11,215 nucleotides of DNA from SCGC-AAA076-P13 sp965656035 (GTDB lineage Bacteria > Pseudomonadota > Gammaproteobacteria > Magnimaribacterales > D2472), in contig CBFHIO010000032.1 of assembly GCA_965656035.1 (NCBI GenBank), forward strand, positions 1 to 11,215, in the 5' to 3' direction. A program made the translations under genes and the position numbers. The notes under the pieces are model-generated. The model searched no databases. It had not been told where the DNA came from and worked only from the letters and a program-made list of their open reading frames with translations. Of the stretch, positions 1 through 6,348 are shown in pieces (position 1 is the first letter of the stretch; every line of letters starts with the position of its first letter).

Positions 1-50
1 GTATTATATGTGAAAAAACATCACATATGACCATTAAGAAAATATTAGCT

Positions 51-104
51 TTTACCAACTCCTCCTTTTGCAGATGCTATAGCTAATATTTTCTTAATGG
101 TCAT
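51..104 (-). pseudogene. mrp: 5' fragment of a divergent Mrp/ApbC (ParA/MinD-type) iron-sulfur carrier ATPase, cut by the inverted repeat
   Basis: Reading the minus strand from ATG at 104-102 gives MTIKKILAIASAKGGVGKS and then TAA at 47-45. The Ser codon (50-48) and the stop lie in the left repeat arm. KGGVGKS is the deviant Walker A (P-loop) of the Mrp/MinD/ParA class. The Ser after Lys and the preceding I-K-K-I-L-A-I-A-S match Mrp/ApbC better than ParA or MinD, which mostly have Lys-Thr. In many Gammaproteobacteria mrp is divergent from metG, as here. Mrp proteins bind and transfer Fe-S clusters in the cytoplasm. The start lies only about ten residues before the P-loop, so the usual N-terminal DUF59-like domain would be absent unless the true start is further upstream, and metG leaves little room for that. 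The truncation is probably an artefact of the fold-back and not gene loss. Confidence 0.7.
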
Positions 105-125
105 ATGTGATGTTTTTTCACATAT
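103..125. repeat. 8-bp palindromic half-sites (ATATGTGA, N7, TCACATAT) in the mrp/metG gap
   Basis: ATATGTGA at 103-110 and TCACATAT at 118-125 are perfect inverted half-sites with a 7-nt T-rich spacer. They resemble a CRP/FNR-family operator (TGTGA-N6-TCACA), but the spacer is one base too long for canonical CRP. The right half overlaps the candidate metG -10 box, and the left half overlaps the mrp start codon, so a bound protein could affect both genes. A copy also lies in the left arm of the large inverted repeat. Function is unproven. Confidence 0.4.
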
Positions 126-128
126 AAT
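123..128 (+). promoter_or_regulatory. Candidate -10 box (TATAAT) for metG
   Basis: A consensus TATAAT ends 11 nt before the metG ATG at 140. No good -35 element is seen 16-18 bp upstream. A transcript starting 6-8 nt after the box would have a leader of only about five nucleotides, and there is no Shine-Dalgarno sequence in front of metG. TATAAT occurs often by chance in DNA this AT-rich. The support comes from its position in a divergent intergenic gap of only 35 nt. Confidence 0.45.
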
Positions 129-139
129 ACAGCTTATAT

Positions 140-2098
140 ATGAGCTCAACTACAGCTAAAGGCAGAAAAATTATAATTACTCAGGCTTTGCCTTATGCAA
201 ATGCCTCACTACATCTTGGACATATACTTGAAGCTGTTCAATCTGATATTTGGTCAAGATTCCAAAATAACTCAGGTAACCAATGTTTATTCTTTTGTGC
301 TGATGATACTCATGGCACGCCAGTTATGCTGAAAGCAAAAGAATTGGGTATTTCTCCAGAAAAACTTATTAAAGATATTCAAAAAGATCATGAAGAAACT
401 TATAAACTTTATGATATTTGCTTTACAAATTATCATTCCACACACTCTAAGGAAAATAAGAAATACTCAGAGCTTATTTATTCAAAGGCAAAAGATAACG
501 GTTTTATCACAAGAAATATCATCAATCAGTTATATGATGAGAACGAATCAATGTTCCTGTCCGATAGGTTTATTAAAGGAGCATGCCCAAAATGTGGTGC
601 AGAAGATCAACACGGTGATAACTGCAGTGTATGCGGTGCAACATATGATATTACTGAAATAAAAGACCCTATATCAGTAATTTCTAATACAAAACCAATT
701 GTTAAAGAGAGTGAGCATTTATTTTTTGATTTACCAAAAAAAATAGATACTTTAAAAGAATTTCTTGCAAATGGAGACATTCAAAAACCCATAGCCAACA
801 AATTAAATGAATGGTTGAATGATGACCTTCAGCAATGGGATATTTCACGCGATGCTCCATATTTTGGTTTTGAAATACCAGGCGAAGATAATAAATATTT
901 CTATGTATGGCTAGATGCTCCAATTGGATACATAGCTTCTATTGATAATTGGGCTGCTAAAAATAAATTAGATATGAATAGTTTATGGTCAGAAAACTCT
1001 GATTATGAAATTTATCATTTTATAGGTAAAGATATTGCATACTTTCATGGCTTATTTTGGCCAGCCCTATTAAGTGCAGCAAATTTTAAAATACCAAACG
1101 GTATTTATGTTCATGGATTCTTGACCATTAATGGTGAGAAGATGTCAAAATCTAAAGGCACAGGCATTATGGCAAAAGAATTTGCAGAAATTTGTGATCC
1201 AGAAACCTTAAGATATTATTTTGCTGCTAAATTAAATGACAAGGTTGAAGATATAGACCTTAATTTTGAGGACTATGTGCAAAGAATAAATTCAGACCTT
1301 GTTGGGAAGTATTTAAATATTGCTAGCAGATGTGCATCCTTTATAGAAAAAAATGACAATAAGTTATCTGAAACATATGATCTTGATTTAATTCAAAAAA
1401 TTTTAAATCAACATAAATCGATTTTAGAACATTTTGAAAGAAGAAATTTCTCGAAAGCTGTAAGGCTTATTATGGATTTGGCTGATATTACCAATAAATA
1501 TATCAACGACAATACGCCATGGAAAAAAGATAAAGATGAGGCTGCTTATATTGCTACAACAGCACTTAATGTATTTAATATTTTAACCATCTATCTAAAT
1601 CCAATTATTCCAAAAATAACCCAAGAGGCTTTTAAATTTCTAAATCAAACCAACCAATCCTTTAATGATGTTGAAAAAAAACTTGAGAAAGACATCAACA
1701 AATATAAACCACTATTAAAAAGACTAGATCCTATTATTATCCCTGAGGAAAAAGATATGACCGAAGAAAATAACTATATTAATATTGACCAATTTGCAGA
1801 AATTGATTTACGAATTGCAAAGATTATCAATGCATCTCTTGTTGAGGGAGCAGATAAACTTCTTCAACTGAAACTAGATGTAGGTGAGTTAGGTGAAAGA
1901 AATGTATTTGCTGGTATAAAAGCAGAATATAGCCCTGAGGAATTAACAGATAAAATGGTTGTATTGGTAAGCAATCTATCACCAAGACAAATGAAATTTG
2001 GTTTATCAGAAGGAATGGTTTTAGCTTCAAGTGATGATAAAGGTATATATTTAATTTCTCCTGATTCTGGAGCTGTTCCTGGGTTGAGGGTTAAGTAA
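140..2098 (+). CDS. metG: Methionyl-tRNA synthetase with C-terminal tRNA-binding domain
   Basis: This cytoplasmic class I synthetase charges tRNA-Met and initiator tRNA with methionine using ATP (EC 6.1.1.10). The Rossmann domain carries the HIGH-type motif HLGH at residues 25-28, in the context PYANASLHLGH, and KMSKS at 334-338. A zinc knuckle is formed by C149/C152 and C162/C165. An anticodon-binding helical domain follows to about residue 540. Residues about 545-652 are an EMAP/Arc1p-like OB-fold tRNA-binding domain (D-L-R-I-A-K-I through S-P-R-Q-M-K-F-G-L-S-E-G-M). At 652 residues it is close to the length of the E. coli dimeric enzyme. The ATG at 140 is the only sensible start; no ribosome-binding site precedes it. 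Its TAA shares an A with the next gene's ATG (TAATG), so the two are probably translationally coupled. Confidence 0.98.
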   Translation: MSSTTAKGRKIIITQALPYANASLHLGHILEAVQSDIWSRFQNNSGNQCLFFCADDTHGTPVMLKAKELGISPEKLIKDIQKDHEETYKLYDICFTNYHSTHSKENKKYSELIYSKAKDNGFITRNIINQLYDENESMFLSDRFIKGACPKCGAEDQHGDNCSVCGATYDITEIKDPISVISNTKPIVKESEHLFFDLPKKIDTLKEFLANGDIQKPIANKLNEWLNDDLQQWDISRDAPYFGFEIPGEDNKYFYVWLDAPIGYIASIDNWAAKNKLDMNSLWSENSDYEIYHFIGKDIAYFHGLFWPALLSAANFKIPNGIYVHGFLTINGEKMSKSKGTGIMAKEFAEICDPETLRYYFAAKLNDKVEDIDLNFEDYVQRINSDLVGKYLNIASRCASFIEKNDNKLSETYDLDLIQKILNQHKSILEHFERRNFSKAVRLIMDLADITNKYINDNTPWKKDKDEAAYIATTALNVFNILTIYLNPIIPKITQEAFKFLNQTNQSFNDVEKKLEKDINKYKPLLKRLDPIIIPEEKDMTEENNYINIDQFAEIDLRIAKIINASLVEGADKLLQLKLDVGELGERNVFAGIKAEYSPEELTDKMVVLVSNLSPRQMKFGLSEGMVLASSDDKGIYLISPDSGAVPGLRVK

Positions 2099-3138
2099 TG
2101 GCTAAAGAAATTGATATAGTTGTTGTTGGTGCTGGTCCTGTTGGGCTTTTTACAGTTTTTGAAGCAGGACTCTTGGGTTTAAACTGTGTCCTTATAGATA
2201 ATTTAGATAAGCCAGGCGGTCAATGCGCTGAACTTTATCCAGAAAAACCAATCTATGATATTCCTGGAGTACCCTTTCAAACTGCTCAGGAGCACGTTGA
2301 TGCTTTATTAGAACAGATAAAGCCATTTAATTATGAGCTAATACTCAATGAAAGAGTTGAAGAAATAACTGAGATTGATTACAAAGACGATAAATACTGG
2401 TCTGTTAAGACTAATGAAGGCACTGAATTAACAACAAAAAATATTTTTATAGCAGCTGGTGCTGGATCTTTTGAACCAAGAAGACCACCCAATATTGAAG
2501 ATCCTGATAAATTTATTAATAGAGGTGTTACCTATGCTGTTCGCTCAAAATCAACATATGAAAATAAAGATGTCTTTATATTTGGCGGGGGTGATTCAGC
2601 TCTTGATTGGTGTGTTGAATTGGCAGAGAAAGCAAATTCCTTATCACTAGTTCACAGAAGAGATGCTTTTAGAGGTGCTCAGCACACAGAAGAACAAATG
2701 CGTAAATTAGTTGCTGCGGGCAAGGTAAAGCTTCTTACGCCATATTTGATTAATAGTATTGAAGGTTCAGATAAAGTAACAGGAGTATCGTTAAAAAACT
2801 TTGATACCAATGAAATAGAACATTATGAAGCTGATGAGCTTCTATTTCTATTTGGTTTAAATAAGAAATTAGGTCCAATCCTTGAATGGAATATAGACCT
2901 AAATGATAAGAAAATATCTGTAAATACTGAAAATTTTCAAACATCGGTTGAAGGTATATTTGCAGTTGGTGATATTAACGATTATCCAGGAAAACTAGAC
3001 TTAATCTTATCTGGTTTTCACGAAACAACGCTTGCAGTTCAAGAGGCTTACAAAAGGTTATACCCTGGTGAGCGAGTGCCCTTTGGATACACAACTTCAA
3101 ATTCAAAACTTCAAGAGAAACTTGGCGTTAAAAAGTAA
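2098..3138 (+). CDS. Ferredoxin--NADP+ reductase, thioredoxin-reductase-like (type 2) family
   Basis: This FAD enzyme passes electrons between NADPH and ferredoxin or flavodoxin (EC 1.18.1.2). The N-terminal FAD-binding Rossmann motif is G11-A-G-P-V-G16, followed by the P-G-G-Q-C-A-E-L-Y-P-E-K-P-I-Y-D-I-P-G stretch typical of the YumC-like family. The NADP-binding motif G163-G-G-D-S-A168 lies mid-protein with an arginine pair after it (V-H-R-R). The second FAD contact is G-I-F-A-V-G-D with D292, followed by a short C-terminal tail. The redox CxxC of thioredoxin reductase is absent, which separates this family from true TrxB. The length of 346 residues is normal. A GAGGG at 2086-2090, inside the end of metG, is a good ribosome-binding site for the ATG at 2098. 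The gene lies directly before an RnfB-like ferredoxin-domain gene, suggesting that protein or its partner as electron carrier; this is inference. Confidence 0.93.
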   Translation: MAKEIDIVVVGAGPVGLFTVFEAGLLGLNCVLIDNLDKPGGQCAELYPEKPIYDIPGVPFQTAQEHVDALLEQIKPFNYELILNERVEEITEIDYKDDKYWSVKTNEGTELTTKNIFIAAGAGSFEPRRPPNIEDPDKFINRGVTYAVRSKSTYENKDVFIFGGGDSALDWCVELAEKANSLSLVHRRDAFRGAQHTEEQMRKLVAAGKVKLLTPYLINSIEGSDKVTGVSLKNFDTNEIEHYEADELLFLFGLNKKLGPILEWNIDLNDKKISVNTENFQTSVEGIFAVGDINDYPGKLDLILSGFHETTLAVQEAYKRLYPGERVPFGYTTSNSKLQEKLGVKK

Positions 3139-3143
3139 GTAAA

Positions 3144-3818
3144 TTGGAATTAATTAACTTAATACACAAAGAGTTACCTCAAATACAATGCGGCAGATGT
3201 GATACACCAGGTTGTAAACAATATGCTCAAGCCATTGTAGATGGGAGTCCCCATGACAGATGTGTTCCAGGAGGTGAAAAAACGCTTAAAAATCTCAACA
3301 GTATTTTGAAAAAGAATCTTAAGAAAGTTGATATTGAATACGGTCCGACAATTAAGGAGCAGAAAGTTTCTATCCTTGAAGAAGAGTGTATTGGCTGTAA
3401 GAAATGTATTGATGCATGCCCTGTTGATGCAATTGTGGGTTCTGCAAACATGATGCATTCCATAATAGAAGATATTTGTACAGGATGTGAGCTTTGTATT
3501 GAGCCTTGTCCAGTAGATTGTATAGAGATAGTCCCTGCTTCGACCAAATCAATCAATCAAGCAAGAAATGCTTCCCAATACTTTTTCGATCTTAAAGAAA
3601 CTCTTATCAGCGATAAAAAAAGATCTAAGTTAAAAAATTTTTCAGATAAAAATCTTAATATTAGTAAAACAATAAATAATCAAATCACTAATAGAAATAT
3701 AGATAAATTTAAGAATCTAAAAAATATGCAAATTCATATAGCGCAAAAAGATTTAAAAAGTATTCATGAATTAACAGATGATGCTGTAGATGATCTTATA
3801 AATAACAAGTCTGATTAA
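3144..3818 (+). CDS. rnfB: Soluble RnfB-like protein with Fe-S domain and 2x[4Fe-4S] ferredoxin domain
   Basis: Residues 10-45 match the Fe-S domain found near the N-terminus of RnfB, with ligands C16, C19, C24 and C40 (C-G-R-C-x4-C spacing, then the D-R-C-V-P-G-G motif). Residues 76-130 form a bacterial ferredoxin domain with two [4Fe-4S] sets: C82/C85/C88/C92 and C112/C115/C118/C122. The roughly 95-residue tail is rich in Lys, Asn and Asp and resembles nothing I know. The N-terminal membrane helix of Rnf-complex RnfB is absent, and rnfA, C, D, G and E are not in this window, so this is probably a soluble stand-alone electron carrier. A TTG start at 3144, 5 nt after the previous stop, is chosen because no ATG precedes the Fe-S domain. 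From memory, metG next to rnfB is a known gammaproteobacterial arrangement (for example in Acinetobacter and Pseudomonas). Confidence 0.88.
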   Translation: MELINLIHKELPQIQCGRCDTPGCKQYAQAIVDGSPHDRCVPGGEKTLKNLNSILKKNLKKVDIEYGPTIKEQKVSILEEECIGCKKCIDACPVDAIVGSANMMHSIIEDICTGCELCIEPCPVDCIEIVPASTKSINQARNASQYFFDLKETLISDKKRSKLKNFSDKNLNISKTINNQITNRNIDKFKNLKNMQIHIAQKDLKSIHELTDDAVDDLINNKSD

Positions 3819-4399
3819 TGCTTAAAGATAGATTTAGAAAATATTTACCTGTTGTTGTTGATCTTGAAACTGGTGGATTTGATCCTCTCAAAAATGCTAT
3901 TCTTGAAATTGCTATTACTCTCATAGAAGAAGAAAAAGAGCAATTAGTTGTAGGCAAGACTCACAGATATCATATACAACCCTATCAAGGGCTAAAAGTT
4001 GAAGATGAATCTCTTGAATTTACTAAAATTAAATTAGATCACCCCTTAAGAAATGCAATAGAAGAAAAAGTTGCCCTAAAAGAACTATTTAAAATAATTA
4101 ATCAAACAAAAAATAAATATGAATGTTCAAAAGCAATTTTAGTCGGCCATAATGCTCACTTCGATAATTCATTTTTAAATGCTGCGATTGAACGAAATGG
4201 AATCAAGAAATCACCCTTTCATCCATTTTCAGTTTTAGATACCGTAACGCTGGGGGCTCTTGCGACCAACCAAACTGTATTAGCTAGAATATGTGAGTTA
4301 CTAGACATAGACTACGATTCAAAGGAAGCTCATTCAGCAGCATACGATTCTGATGTTACTGCTAAAGTATTTTGTAAAATAATAAACAAATACAGTTAA
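3818..4399 (+). CDS. rnt: Ribonuclease T, DEDDh 3'-5' exoribonuclease
   Basis: RNase T trims 3' ends of tRNAs (including CCA turnover), 5S and 23S rRNA and other stable RNAs, in the cytoplasm as a homodimer. The N-terminus D-R-F-R-x3-P-V-V-V-D-L-E-T-G-G gives the first two metal ligands, D15 and E17. The H-N-A-H-F-D motif supplies D116 and the H-S-A-A-Y-D motif supplies H172 and D177, completing DEDDh. N-P-F-H-P-F-like and Q-T-V-L-A stretches also match RNase T and set it apart from DnaQ epsilon. At 193 residues it is slightly shorter than the E. coli protein (about 215), lacking a short stretch at each end. Its ATG shares an A with the rnfB stop (TAATG), and there is no clear ribosome-binding site, so translation is probably coupled. 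Its stop overlaps the stop of the opposing grxD. Confidence 0.95.
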   Translation: MLKDRFRKYLPVVVDLETGGFDPLKNAILEIAITLIEEEKEQLVVGKTHRYHIQPYQGLKVEDESLEFTKIKLDHPLRNAIEEKVALKELFKIINQTKNKYECSKAILVGHNAHFDNSFLNAAIERNGIKKSPFHPFSVLDTVTLGALATNQTVLARICELLDIDYDSKEAHSAAYDSDVTAKVFCKIINKYS

Positions 4400-4710
4400 C
4401 CGGTTGCTTCTTGAATAGCTTTAAGCAAGTCACCAGAGGCATGCATTTGGGCTACTATATCAGCGCCTCCTATTAATTCACCTTTTATAAATACCTGTGG
4501 AAAAGTTGGCCAATCTGTTATAGATGGTAATGTAGTTCTAACGTCATTGTTTTCAATCACATCGACGTATGAAAACTTTGCATCACACTCTATTAGTGCT
4601 TGAACTGTGCGAGCAGAAAAACCGCATTGAGGCTCATAAGGAGTACCCTTCATATAAATTAAAATATCATTCTCATTAATTTGCTGTTTTAATTTTTCTA
4701 CTATTGTCAT
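4396..4710 (-). CDS. grxD: Monothiol glutaredoxin, Grx4/GrxD (CGFS) family
   Basis: CGFS-type glutaredoxins bind a glutathione-ligated [2Fe-2S] cluster at a dimer interface and help deliver it to target proteins, often with BolA partners. The active site C29-G-F-S32 follows the K-G-T-P glutathione-binding element. The W-P-T-F-P-Q cis-proline motif and G-G-A-D-I glutathione-contact motif are present, with Ala where E. coli Grx4 has Cys. At 104 residues it has the normal length of a single-domain Grx4. It is the last gene of the minus-strand run, 2 nt after pdxJ. AAGGGA at 4716-4721, within the last pdxJ codons, is a clear ribosome-binding site five bases from the ATG. The Fe-S role fits neighbours such as the RnfB-like protein and mrp, but that link is inference. 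Confidence 0.96.
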   Translation of the reverse strand: MTIVEKLKQQINENDILIYMKGTPYEPQCGFSARTVQALIECDAKFSYVDVIENNDVRTTLPSITDWPTFPQVFIKGELIGGADIVAQMHASGDLLKAIQEATG

Positions 4711-4712
4711 GT

Positions 4713-5477
4713 TTATCCCTTAATAACCTCTATATACCTCTTTATAGTGTCTTCAAAGCCATAATTCAAGGCATCAACTACAATTGCATGACCAATAGAT
4801 ACCTCATTTACACCACCAATTTTTACTAAATGAGGTAAATTAATTAAATTCAAATCATGTCCAGCATTAACCATTAAATTTTTATCTTTTGCTGTGTGAA
4901 TTAATTCTTCTAATTTGGGTTTGATAGAATAATCGCTTAAGTCGATTAACTTTGAAAATGAACCAGTATGTATTTCAATAGTATTAGCACCAACCTTAAG
5001 CGCATAATCTATAGCATCTAAGTTTGTATTATTATTTTTTAGATTGTCTACAAACAAACTAATTGATGTTTTTTTACACAAATTATTTAAATTTCTTATT
5101 ACATTTATCAAATCATCATCATGATAACCGCTCTCCCAGCCATGATCTGAGGTTATCTGATTTGGTAGATCTGGAACAAGGGTTGCTTGGTCTGGCTGAC
5201 ATCTATTTACTAAATTTACATAGCCCTGAAAAGGATCTGCAGGCTCAGAAAATGGATTACCTTCAATATTAAACTCTACATCTCTCTCATTACATATTTT
5301 AGATAAAGAAATTACATCTTCGCTTGTTGCATGTCTATGATCAGGCCTTGGATGCAACGTTAAACCATCAACACCGAGATCAATTGCATGATTAGCATAT
5401 TCTTCTAAAGAAGGATTATTTTCTCCTCTAGCATTTCTTAACAATGCAATCTTGTTTAAATTTAAGCTGAATTTCAT
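4713..5477 (-). CDS. pdxJ: Pyridoxine 5'-phosphate synthase, Bacteroidota-like sequence variant
   Basis: PdxJ condenses 3-amino-1-hydroxyacetone 1-phosphate with 1-deoxyxylulose 5-phosphate to give pyridoxine 5'-phosphate (EC 2.6.99.2), the ring-closing step of DXP-dependent vitamin B6 synthesis. It is a cytoplasmic TIM barrel. Family features are R14-N-A-R-G, H42, E72 in F-N-I-E-G, E168 in I-E-I-H-T-G, N-A-G-H207 and S-I-G-H230. The N-terminal strand reads N-L-N-K-I-A-L-L-R-N-A-R-G instead of the enterobacterial N-I-D-H-I-A-T-L-R-N-A-R-G. It also carries L-H-P-R-P-D in place of V-H-L-R-E-D, plus Q-I-T-S-D-H-G-W-E. As I recall the family, these are hallmarks of Bacteroidota-type PdxJ. At 254 residues the length is normal. 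No Shine-Dalgarno precedes the ATG, but a TATAAT lies 6 nt upstream. The gene follows cofE by 26 nt and precedes grxD by 2 nt. Confidence 0.95.
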   Translation of the reverse strand: MKFSLNLNKIALLRNARGENNPSLEEYANHAIDLGVDGLTLHPRPDHRHATSEDVISLSKICNERDVEFNIEGNPFSEPADPFQGYVNLVNRCQPDQATLVPDLPNQITSDHGWESGYHDDDLINVIRNLNNLCKKTSISLFVDNLKNNNTNLDAIDYALKVGANTIEIHTGSFSKLIDLSDYSIKPKLEELIHTAKDKNLMVNAGHDLNLINLPHLVKIGGVNEVSIGHAIVVDALNYGFEDTIKRYIEVIKG

Positions 5478-5483
5478 TTTTTA

Positions 5484-5489
5484 ATTATA
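5484..5489 (-). promoter_or_regulatory. Candidate -10 box (TATAAT) directly before pdxJ
   Basis: On the minus strand a consensus TATAAT ends 6 nt before the pdxJ ATG. If used, transcription would start at or beside the A of the ATG, giving a leaderless message. This fits the lack of any Shine-Dalgarno sequence there. No recognisable -35 element is present in the end of cofE, and chance TATAAT matches are common in this AT-rich gap. Confidence 0.35.
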
Positions 5490-5503
5490 AATTATTAAAT
5501 AGA

Positions 5504-6268
5504 TCAGAAACGATACAAGTCTTCGTCTTTATTAACTATTAAATCGTAAGCATCATTGACTGAGTAATTTGACCTATCAAAACCTTTGACTATCACCACA
5601 GGCTTCATATCATTCCCTTGGCCCATCAATAGGCCTGCAGCAGCAGCCAATTCATCAGCAATAGCAATCTCTGTAGCCACTAATTCATGTCCAAAAATAT
5701 CTTTCTCACCCCTTAAATCAATAAGACTCTGAATATTAGAACTGGCAATTGCAAAATTTGTTACTCCGGATCTGTATGGCCTAGTCATTGAATCAGTGAT
5801 TATTACACTTATATCTTTCCTCAACTGAGAACTTATTTGCGCTTGCATATCATTTGCGCTTTTTTTTGGATTCTCAGGTAGTAAAAGGACAAGATCTTTA
5901 TTTTTAGAAATATTAGATCTATCAATACCTGCGTTAATATTTATGTAACCAAGTTTATGCTCAACAATAACGACATTCTTTTCAGTACTTAATATTTCAT
6001 TAGATTCATCTAAAATAAGTTGTATGAAGGCTGGGTCTTTAGATAAAGTCTTTCCAAGATTTTCAGCTTTTTCTGTTGGAATTATTTTTGATAAATCTTT
6101 GTATCTATTTTCTGATTTTGAAATAATTTTTTGAGCTAGCAATATCACATCACCATCATCAATAAGAATTTCATTATCTTTTATAGAATCTACAATAATT
6201 GAACATAAGTTATCGCCAGGATTTATTAAAGGAAACTCATCTAAGGCTTGAATAGATAAATGGTTCAT
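5504..6268 (-). CDS. cofE: CofE-family coenzyme F420-0:L-glutamate (gamma-glutamyl) ligase
   Basis: CofE adds gamma-linked glutamates to F420-0 using GTP (EC 6.3.2.31/6.3.2.34), the last step of deazaflavin cofactor F420 synthesis. The order of motifs fits the family. I-N-P-G-D near 15-19 is followed by D-D-G-D-V-I-L-L-A-Q-K-I-I-S-K-S-E at 37-53, then V-E-H-K-L-G-Y at 102-108 and N-A-G-I-D-R-S-N at 112-119. D-S-M-T-R-P-Y-R at 159-166 corresponds to the usual D-T-x-G-R-P-W-R, followed by G-E-K-D-I-F-G-H-E-L at 187-196 and A-I-A-D-E-L-A-A-A-A. At 254 residues it is a stand-alone ligase like archaeal CofE, without the nitroreductase-like extension of actinobacterial FbiB. It is the first gene of a minus-strand run with pdxJ and grxD. 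No other F420 gene is in the window, so whether the cell makes F420 is unknown; a related amide-ligase role is possible. Confidence 0.88.
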   Translation of the reverse strand: MNHLSIQALDEFPLINPGDNLCSIIVDSIKDNEILIDDGDVILLAQKIISKSENRYKDLSKIIPTEKAENLGKTLSKDPAFIQLILDESNEILSTEKNVVIVEHKLGYININAGIDRSNISKNKDLVLLLPENPKKSANDMQAQISSQLRKDISVIITDSMTRPYRSGVTNFAIASSNIQSLIDLRGEKDIFGHELVATEIAIADELAAAAGLLMGQGNDMKPVVIVKGFDRSNYSVNDAYDLIVNKDEDLYRF

Positions 6269-6335
6269 AATTATTTAAAAAGCATAATTTTAAGCGATTA
6301 CAATAGCATATATATATTCCAAATAAATCCTAATG

Positions 6336-6341
6336 TATACT
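6336..6341 (+). promoter_or_regulatory. Candidate -10 box (TATACT) for the Trm112-like gene and tRNA-Arg
   Basis: TATACT ends 7 nt before the ATG at 6349 and matches the sigma-70 -10 consensus in five of six positions. The expected start site falls on or next to the ATG, and there is no Shine-Dalgarno sequence, so a leaderless message is possible. The region upstream (6310-6318) is an AT repeat with no clear -35. The 80-nt gap 6269-6348 is shared with the divergent cofE, for which I see no convincing promoter. Confidence 0.35.
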
Positions 6342-6348
6342 TCAAACT

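Larger units (their letters stand above)
1..130. repeat. Perfect 50-bp inverted repeat with a 30-nt centre at the window edge
   Basis: Positions 1-50 are the exact reverse complement of 81-130, and 51-80 separate them. I found no mismatch over 50 bp, and pairing stops at once inside the centre (51 and 80 are both T). The right arm is the native start region of metG: a -10-like box and the divergent mrp start lie in it. The centre encodes the mrp P-loop on the minus strand. The left arm interrupts mrp with a stop codon right after Gly-Lys-Ser. The inner arm ends are the self-complementary AGCT (47-50 and 81-84), a plausible short homology for a strand switch. This pattern fits a fold-back junction made during whole-genome amplification, library preparation or assembly at a contig end better than a natural hairpin. 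A real inverted duplication cannot be excluded from sequence alone. The arms may extend beyond position 1. Confidence 0.97.

Noticed and set aside
103..125. A true CRP site
   Set aside because: The TGTGA and TCACA halves are separated by 7 bases instead of 6, so I report only a palindrome of unknown function.
1..130. A natural transcription terminator or attenuator hairpin before metG
   Set aside because: The stem is far too long and perfect, the centre encodes a protein motif, and the arm contains the metG -10 box; a fold-back junction explains it better.
390..662. Open frame in another reading frame inside metG
   Set aside because: It overlaps the catalytic and zinc-binding coding region of metG and its translation has no family resemblance.
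2098..3138. Thioredoxin reductase (trxB)
   Set aside because: The redox CxxC pair of TrxB is missing and the sequence carries the ferredoxin-NADP reductase type 2 segments.
3174..3556. Two long antisense open frames opposite rnfB
   Set aside because: They lie wholly within a gene whose cysteine motifs are certain, have no ribosome-binding site and show no recognisable domain; they are shadows of rnfB.
6269..6348. A riboswitch or small RNA in the cofE/Trm112 gap
   Set aside because: The gap is only 80 nt of AT-rich sequence with no stable stem or known riboswitch core visible.
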